Below are positions 60,511-64,000 of a stretch of DNA of 64,000 nucleotides, piece by piece. Position numbers and translations under genes: made by a program. Numbering within the stretch: the stretch's first letter is position 1; each line of letters begins with the position of its first letter. This DNA comes from UMGS172 sp045636945. Its GTDB lineage: Bacteria > Bacillota > Clostridia > Oscillospirales > Acutalibacteraceae. Where the stretch lies: the NCBI GenBank assembly GCA_045636945.1, contig JAZTYO010000032.1, positions 1 through 64,000 of the forward strand. Direction: 5' to 3'. The notes below the pieces were generated by a model, which saw only the letters and a program-made list of their open reading frames with translations, made no database searches and was not told the DNA's origin.

Positions 60511-61089
60511 ATGAAAATCATTCTTGCAAGCAAATCACCTCGAAGAAAAGAGATACTTGAAAATTTGGGCTTTAAGTTCGATATTATTACCGCAGACACC
60601 GATGAGTCGTCCGATGTGACCGACCCCGAAAGTCTTGTGCAGATTTTGGCCGTGAGAAAAGGTAAGGCAGTTGCTGATAATCACTCCGAAAACGATAAGC
60701 TGATAATCTCCTGTGATACCGTTGTGTGCTGTGATGGTAAGATTTTGGGCAAGCCCCGTAATGAGGACGATGCCAAGCAAATGCTTCGTTCATTATCGGG
60801 CAGAAGTCACACCGTTTTAAGCGGTTTGGCATTGTTTTATAATGGAAAAACCATTTCGGGAGTTGATAAAACCGAAGTTTATTTTGCCACAATGCCCGAA
60901 AGCTTTATAGATTCATACGTTGCAAGCGGTGACCCGATGGACAAGGCAGGCAGTTATGCCGTGCAGGGTAAAACAAGCCTTTACATTGACAAAATCGACG
61001 GTTGTTATTTCAATGTTGTCGGTCTGCCTGTCAGATTGCTTGCAAAATTGCTTAACAACCTTGGAATCGATTTTAACGATATAATTTAA
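60511..61089 (+). CDS. maf: Maf-family nucleoside triphosphate pyrophosphatase
   Basis: A 192-residue enzyme that hydrolyses dTTP, UTP or modified pyrimidine triphosphates; named for septum formation effects on overexpression. N-terminal ILASKSPRRKEIL, the catalytic SCDTVVCCDGKILGKPR (Asp about residue 70) and the late AGSYAVQG and GCYFNVVGLP stretches identify it. Ribosome site AAGGAAG upstream. Confidence 0.95.
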   Translation: MKIILASKSPRRKEILENLGFKFDIITADTDESSDVTDPESLVQILAVRKGKAVADNHSENDKLIISCDTVVCCDGKILGKPRNEDDAKQMLRSLSGRSHTVLSGLALFYNGKTISGVDKTEVYFATMPESFIDSYVASGDPMDKAGSYAVQGKTSLYIDKIDGCYFNVVGLPVRLLAKLLNNLGIDFNDII

Positions 61090-61100
61090 TAATTGGTTTT

Positions 61101-61132
61101 ATAAAAAAAGGAGTCGTGCAAGTGACTCCTTT
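61101..61132 (-). terminator. terminator, mainly for the minus strand
   Basis: Nine-bp stem AAAGGAGTC (61107-61115) with GACTCCTTT (61124-61132), 8-base loop. The long T-run lies on the minus-strand exit side, so it ends the 58-residue gene; it may also stop maf weakly. Confidence 0.8.
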
Positions 61133-61139
61133 CGCAGTT

Positions 61140-61316
61140 TCAGATTATCGGCGGTTCGGGTGTTCTTCTTGTCCTCGGCAACGGATTTTGATAAGGGAAA
61201 ACATCCTCGCGGTTCAATATATTTGTGTAATCCATACTGTTTTCACTGCAATAAATAGTGCCAACAGTATCGTCGGGTTGAGGACTTATCGGGTTAAACT
61301 TCTTTTTATCAGACAT
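61140..61316 (-). CDS. unrecognised 58-residue protein
   Basis: A small hydrophilic protein starting MSDKKKFNPISPQPDDTVGT, rich in Pro, Asn, Asp and Arg, with one cysteine and no membrane segment; it looks largely unstructured. ATG 61316 is well placed behind AAAGGAG, and a terminator follows the stop by a few bases, which support a real gene. It matches no family I know. It could be a spore-associated or other small structural protein, but that is a guess. It lies 51 bases after the OppA-like gene. Confidence 0.6.
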   Translation of the reverse strand: MSDKKKFNPISPQPDDTVGTIYCSENSMDYTNILNREDVFPYQNPLPRTRRTPEPPII

Positions 61317-61367
61317 AAAAAACGCTCCTTTCAAACCTATTGTTTGAGAGAAGCGTTTAATTATACT

Positions 61368-62963
61368 TTATTGATTTTTGTAAATTATTGAAAAATCAAC
61401 CGTACCATCAAGCACCGAAAAATGAACGTTTTGATAATCCGAATTGTAAATATATGCGGTAGGGGTTGAGGTTATCGGTATAACGGCCGATTCGGTCGAT
61501 AGAACGTTAAGGCATTTTGAAATACTTGCTAAAGCAACGTTGTGGTCATCTGTTGCGAGCAATTCGGCAAAAGCATTGTCATAATCGGGATTGCCGATAT
61601 ACATTCCTGAGTTAGCATCTGCAAAGCTCGACAGTACGTCGGTTGCAGAGCCACTGAGAGGCACAAGTGCTACGGTAAAATCACCGTTTTTGACACTATC
61701 AAGCAAGGCTTGTTCTGATTTTAAAGTGGTGATGTTTACGTATGCACCAAGGTTGTTTTGCCAACCCGATACAACACTGTTAAGTATCGACTTGATTTCA
61801 TCGTTTTCAACACAAAGCACGCTGATGCTGGGGAGTTTCTTGTTTTTCAGTTCCTTAACGGCTGCAAGAAAATAGTTGCGTGCTGCTTCAGTGTCAAGCT
61901 CGAATGTGTATTTGGGCTGTGAGAAGTTGCCTAATGTACGGTCAAAGACAAGACTGTCACGTGGCAGGCAGGTATCAGCAAGCAAAAGACGGTGGTCCAT
62001 ATTGACCTTGAATAGCTCGCGGTGTACCGCCCTTGCAAAAGCATCGGTCAACTGCTTGTTGCCGCCAACCTCGGTGGCCTTGTTAAACACCAAGCAATAA
62101 TTCTTTTGATAAAGTGTGTTAATGGTGAACTCGTTTTCGTTGATGCCTTGATACCCGTTGACGTTGTCAACCGTTATACCGATTTCATCACTTTTAATAC
62201 GCTGAACGTTGCTTTTACCGGTTGAACTAACCGTGAGATAAACGTTCAAAGGCTTTGTTTCGTCGGTTTTGTCGTTAAGCGTCAGCTTGAGATGACGACC
62301 TTCGGTCCATTGAGAAGGGGAGTACCGACCGTTTGTGAGAATGTTCTGACGATTTAATCCGTATTTACCCTTGCAATTCTCGAAGAAAACTCGGTTGCAG
62401 GGCATAAATATCGCCATTGTAAGCTTTGACAGAAAGTTTTTGTCGGGCTTGATAAGTGAAATGCTTAATGTTTTTGTGTCAAGTGCTTTTGCACCAAGCA
62501 CTGCAGAGCTGTCACCAGAAAGCCTTTCGGGAACACCTTGTATGTTGGTTATCGGATGGTTTGAAGGAGCATTGGTCATTGGGTCAGACGCACGTTCGAT
62601 CGCAAACATAAAATCGTCTGCCGTGACAGGTGTTTCATCCTTCCAGGTGGTTTCAAACAAAGTAAAGGTGTAGGTTAGCCCGTCGTCGGATATTACCGTG
62701 TTTTGTGCAAGGTCGGGAACTGCTTTGCCGTTTTCATCAAGCTTGTAAAGACCTCTAAAGCAGTTTCTGACTGTCAAAAGCTCGGCTTGTAGCTGTGCCT
62801 TTTGAGGGTCGATATTTTTGGGCATTTCGTTTACGCCGAAATATATATTGTAGGTGTCGGATGAGCAACCGACAAGTAAAGTGCTGCACAGCAAAATAAC
62901 CGCTAAGATAAAACAAAGCGGTTTGATTTTATGTTTGATTTCGATTAAATTTTTGTAAATCAT
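61368..62963 (-). CDS. Orphan OppA-type (family 5) peptide-binding lipoprotein
   Basis: A 531-residue extracellular solute-binding protein. The signal peptide has a lipobox LLVGC with Cys33, then the family-5 features DENGKAVPDLAQ, DDGLTYTFTL, WKDETPVTADDFMFAIERASDP. The C-terminal half is more diverged. No permease or ATPase genes are adjacent, so it either shares a distant Opp system or serves as a sensor. Own promoter at 62987-63015. Confidence 0.88.
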   Translation of the reverse strand: MIYKNLIEIKHKIKPLCFILAVILLCSTLLVGCSSDTYNIYFGVNEMPKNIDPQKAQLQAELLTVRNCFRGLYKLDENGKAVPDLAQNTVISDDGLTYTFTLFETTWKDETPVTADDFMFAIERASDPMTNAPSNHPITNIQGVPERLSGDSSAVLGAKALDTKTLSISLIKPDKNFLSKLTMAIFMPCNRVFFENCKGKYGLNRQNILTNGRYSPSQWTEGRHLKLTLNDKTDETKPLNVYLTVSSTGKSNVQRIKSDEIGITVDNVNGYQGINENEFTINTLYQKNYCLVFNKATEVGGNKQLTDAFARAVHRELFKVNMDHRLLLADTCLPRDSLVFDRTLGNFSQPKYTFELDTEAARNYFLAAVKELKNKKLPSISVLCVENDEIKSILNSVVSGWQNNLGAYVNITTLKSEQALLDSVKNGDFTVALVPLSGSATDVLSSFADANSGMYIGNPDYDNAFAELLATDDHNVALASISKCLNVLSTESAVIPITSTPTAYIYNSDYQNVHFSVLDGTVDFSIIYKNQ

Positions 62964-62986
62964 ACTATCAACATTCCTTTATGTTA

Positions 62987-63015
62987 AGTATAATATGTTC
63001 GAAACCTACCGTCAA
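62987..63015 (-). promoter_or_regulatory. promoter of the OppA-like gene
   Basis: On the minus strand TTGACG (63010-63015), 17-base spacer, TATACT (62987-62992). Confidence 0.7.
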
Positions 63016-63057
63016 GAGGAAGATTAAAGATTTTTTAATAAATGTAAAGAAAAACAC

Positions 63058-63086
63058 TTGACAGATGAGTTGTGAGTGTGTATAAT
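63058..63086 (+). promoter_or_regulatory. promoter of ylxM-ffh
   Basis: Near-consensus TTGACA (63058-63063), 17-base spacer, TATAAT (63081-63086). Confidence 0.88.
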
Positions 63087-63125
63087 AGTCGCTGTAATGA
63101 AATTTACTTTACAGAGGTGAACGTC

Positions 63126-63437
63126 TTGCCAAAGGATTTATCGGTGGTTTTACTGCTTGATTATTACGGCGGACTGTTACCTGAAAAGCAACGCCGACTT
63201 GTTGAGTACTACTATTGCGATGACCTGTCGTTGGCCGAGATTTCGGATGCCGAGGCCATCACAAGGCAGGGTGCAAGGGATGCTATCGTCCGTGCAGTTG
63301 ATAAGCTCTATAGGTACGAAGAAACGGTTGGTTTTGCCAAAAAGATAGACACTGTCAAGCGCAAGTTTGAAAAATTTGAAAACGAGCCGACCGATAAGAA
63401 TAAAGCTGATTTGAAGAAAGCTATTGAAGAAATGTAA
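63126..63437 (+). CDS. ylxM: YlxM-family helix-turn-helix protein
   Basis: About 103 residues, with the YlxM pattern LLLDYYGGLLPEKQRRLVEYYY, DDLSLAEISDAEAITRQGARDAI and a helical C-terminus. YlxM is almost always encoded directly before ffh and is linked to SRP regulation. TTG 63126 is chosen since AGAGGTGA lies 5 bases upstream; a GTG at 63072 would add 18 unlikely residues. The last stop is 15 bases before ffh. Confidence 0.88.
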   Translation: MPKDLSVVLLLDYYGGLLPEKQRRLVEYYYCDDLSLAEISDAEAITRQGARDAIVRAVDKLYRYEETVGFAKKIDTVKRKFEKFENEPTDKNKADLKKAIEEM

Positions 63438-63452
63438 GAAAGGGTGAGATAA

Positions 63453-64000
63453 TTGGCATTTGAAGGTTTGTCCGACAAGCTTGCTGCAGCATTTAAAAAG
63501 CTTCGTTCAAGAGGTAAACTTACTGAAAGCGACCTCAAGGATGCTATGCGAGAAGTTCGTCTTGCTTTGCTTGAAGCCGACGTGAACTATAAGGTTGCCA
63601 AGGATTTCACCAATTCTGTCGTTGAAAAGAGCATCGGTCAAAAGGTTATGGAAAGCCTTACTCCTGCACAGATGGTCATTAAGATTGTCCGTGACGAGTT
63701 GACCGAGCTTATGGGCGGTGAGGGTGCTAAAATCAACTTTGCATCCAAGATTCCCACCGTTATTTTGATGTGCGGTTTGCAGGGTTCCGGTAAAACTACC
63801 CACAGTGCTAAACTTGCCAAACGCTTGAAGTCCCAAGGTCACAGACCTATGCTTGTCGGTTGCGATATCTACCGTCCTGCCGCTATTGAGCAGTTGAAGG
63901 TTTTGGGTGAAAAGATTGGAGTTCCGGTTTTTGAAAAGGGAACACAGAAGCCCGAAAAAACCGCCGAACAGGCTATTAAACACGCAAGAGATTACGGTAA
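63453..64000 (+). CDS. ffh: Signal recognition particle protein Ffh, 5' part
   Basis: The first 182 codons of ffh; the gene runs off the window. TTG start at 63453 behind AAGGGTGAG. The N domain (about 1-85, MAFEGLSDKLAAAFKKL...) is followed by the G domain with G1 GLQGSGKTTHSAKLA (about residue 110) and the DIYRPAAIEQL motif (about 140). The M domain that binds SRP RNA and signal sequences lies beyond the edge. Works with FtsY (14909-15823). Confidence 0.97.
   Translation, partial: MAFEGLSDKLAAAFKKLRSRGKLTESDLKDAMREVRLALLEADVNYKVAKDFTNSVVEKSIGQKVMESLTPAQMVIKIVRDELTELMGGEGAKINFASKIPTVILMCGLQGSGKTTHSAKLAKRLKSQGHRPMLVGCDIYRPAAIEQLKVLGEKIGVPVFEKGTQKPEKTAEQAIKHARDYG

Overview
The window is a stretch of chromosome from a spore-forming, anaerobic Firmicute, most likely a member of the Clostridia near Oscillospirales/Ruminococcaceae. 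The evidence is spoIIGA-sigE, rubrerythrin, FMN and SAM-I riboswitches, PlsX/PlsC lipid synthesis, CD1247-like, DUF6062, DUF4830 and DUF896 proteins, and sigma-A promoters of the TTGACA-17-TATAAT type. Coding density is high. Many genes overlap by 1 to 20 bases and an unusually large share start with TTG. I saw no tRNA, rRNA, insertion sequence, prophage, CRISPR array or recognisable defence locus.

Layout: (1) 1-3000: end of an unassigned GC-rich segment, a bidirectional terminator, a YhcC-like radical SAM gene (minus), then a lipid kinase and PlsC. (2) 3030-20684: one long co-directional run of housekeeping genes (trmH-type methylase, dprA, topA, trmFO, plsX, rnc, Elp3-like radical SAM, smc, ftsY, rdgB, yhbY, nadD, yqeK, rsfS, leuS), mostly overlapping or nearly so. 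(3) 20700-25045: rpsU with its own promoter and terminator, then yqeG, an endonuclease IV-like gene, aroQ, an M24 peptidase, efp and a CD1247-like gene. (4) 25070-28850: ispD-ispF, DUF4830, an RsuA-type pseudouridine synthase, and a MsmK/UgpC-type ATPase. (5) 28960-37580: a PucR/CdaR-type regulator, ftsE-ftsX-M23 hydrolase, an S41 protease facing a BofC-like gene, and a class A PBP. (6) 37600-43800: rubrerythrin behind a dense cluster of hairpins, then lon-engB-lysA-DUF6062. (7) 43811-51600: an OGG-type glycosylase, a regulatory-looking intergenic region with DnaA boxes, a small membrane protein, spoIIGA-sigE behind a Spo0A-type promoter, and a two-gene cell-wall enzyme operon. (8) 51629-57000: DUF1294, FMN riboswitch-ribU, SAM riboswitch-metK, PepD. 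(9) 55917-64000: a heterodimeric ABC exporter, DUF896, HAD hydrolase, Maf, a small unknown gene, an orphan OppA-like lipoprotein, and ylxM-ffh (ffh runs off the window).

Themes: envelope growth and division (FtsEX with an M23 hydrolase, PBP, MurNAc-amidase, PlsX/PlsC), SRP-dependent export (ftsY and ffh at opposite ends), ribosome and tRNA maturation, and the start of mother-cell sporulation. I found no clearly new multi-gene system. The best leads are regulatory DNA: the Spo0A-like spoIIG promoter with 22-bp spacing, the hairpin cluster in the rubrerythrin leader, the palindrome at the lon start site, and the DnaA-box/inverted-repeat region at 44749-44850.
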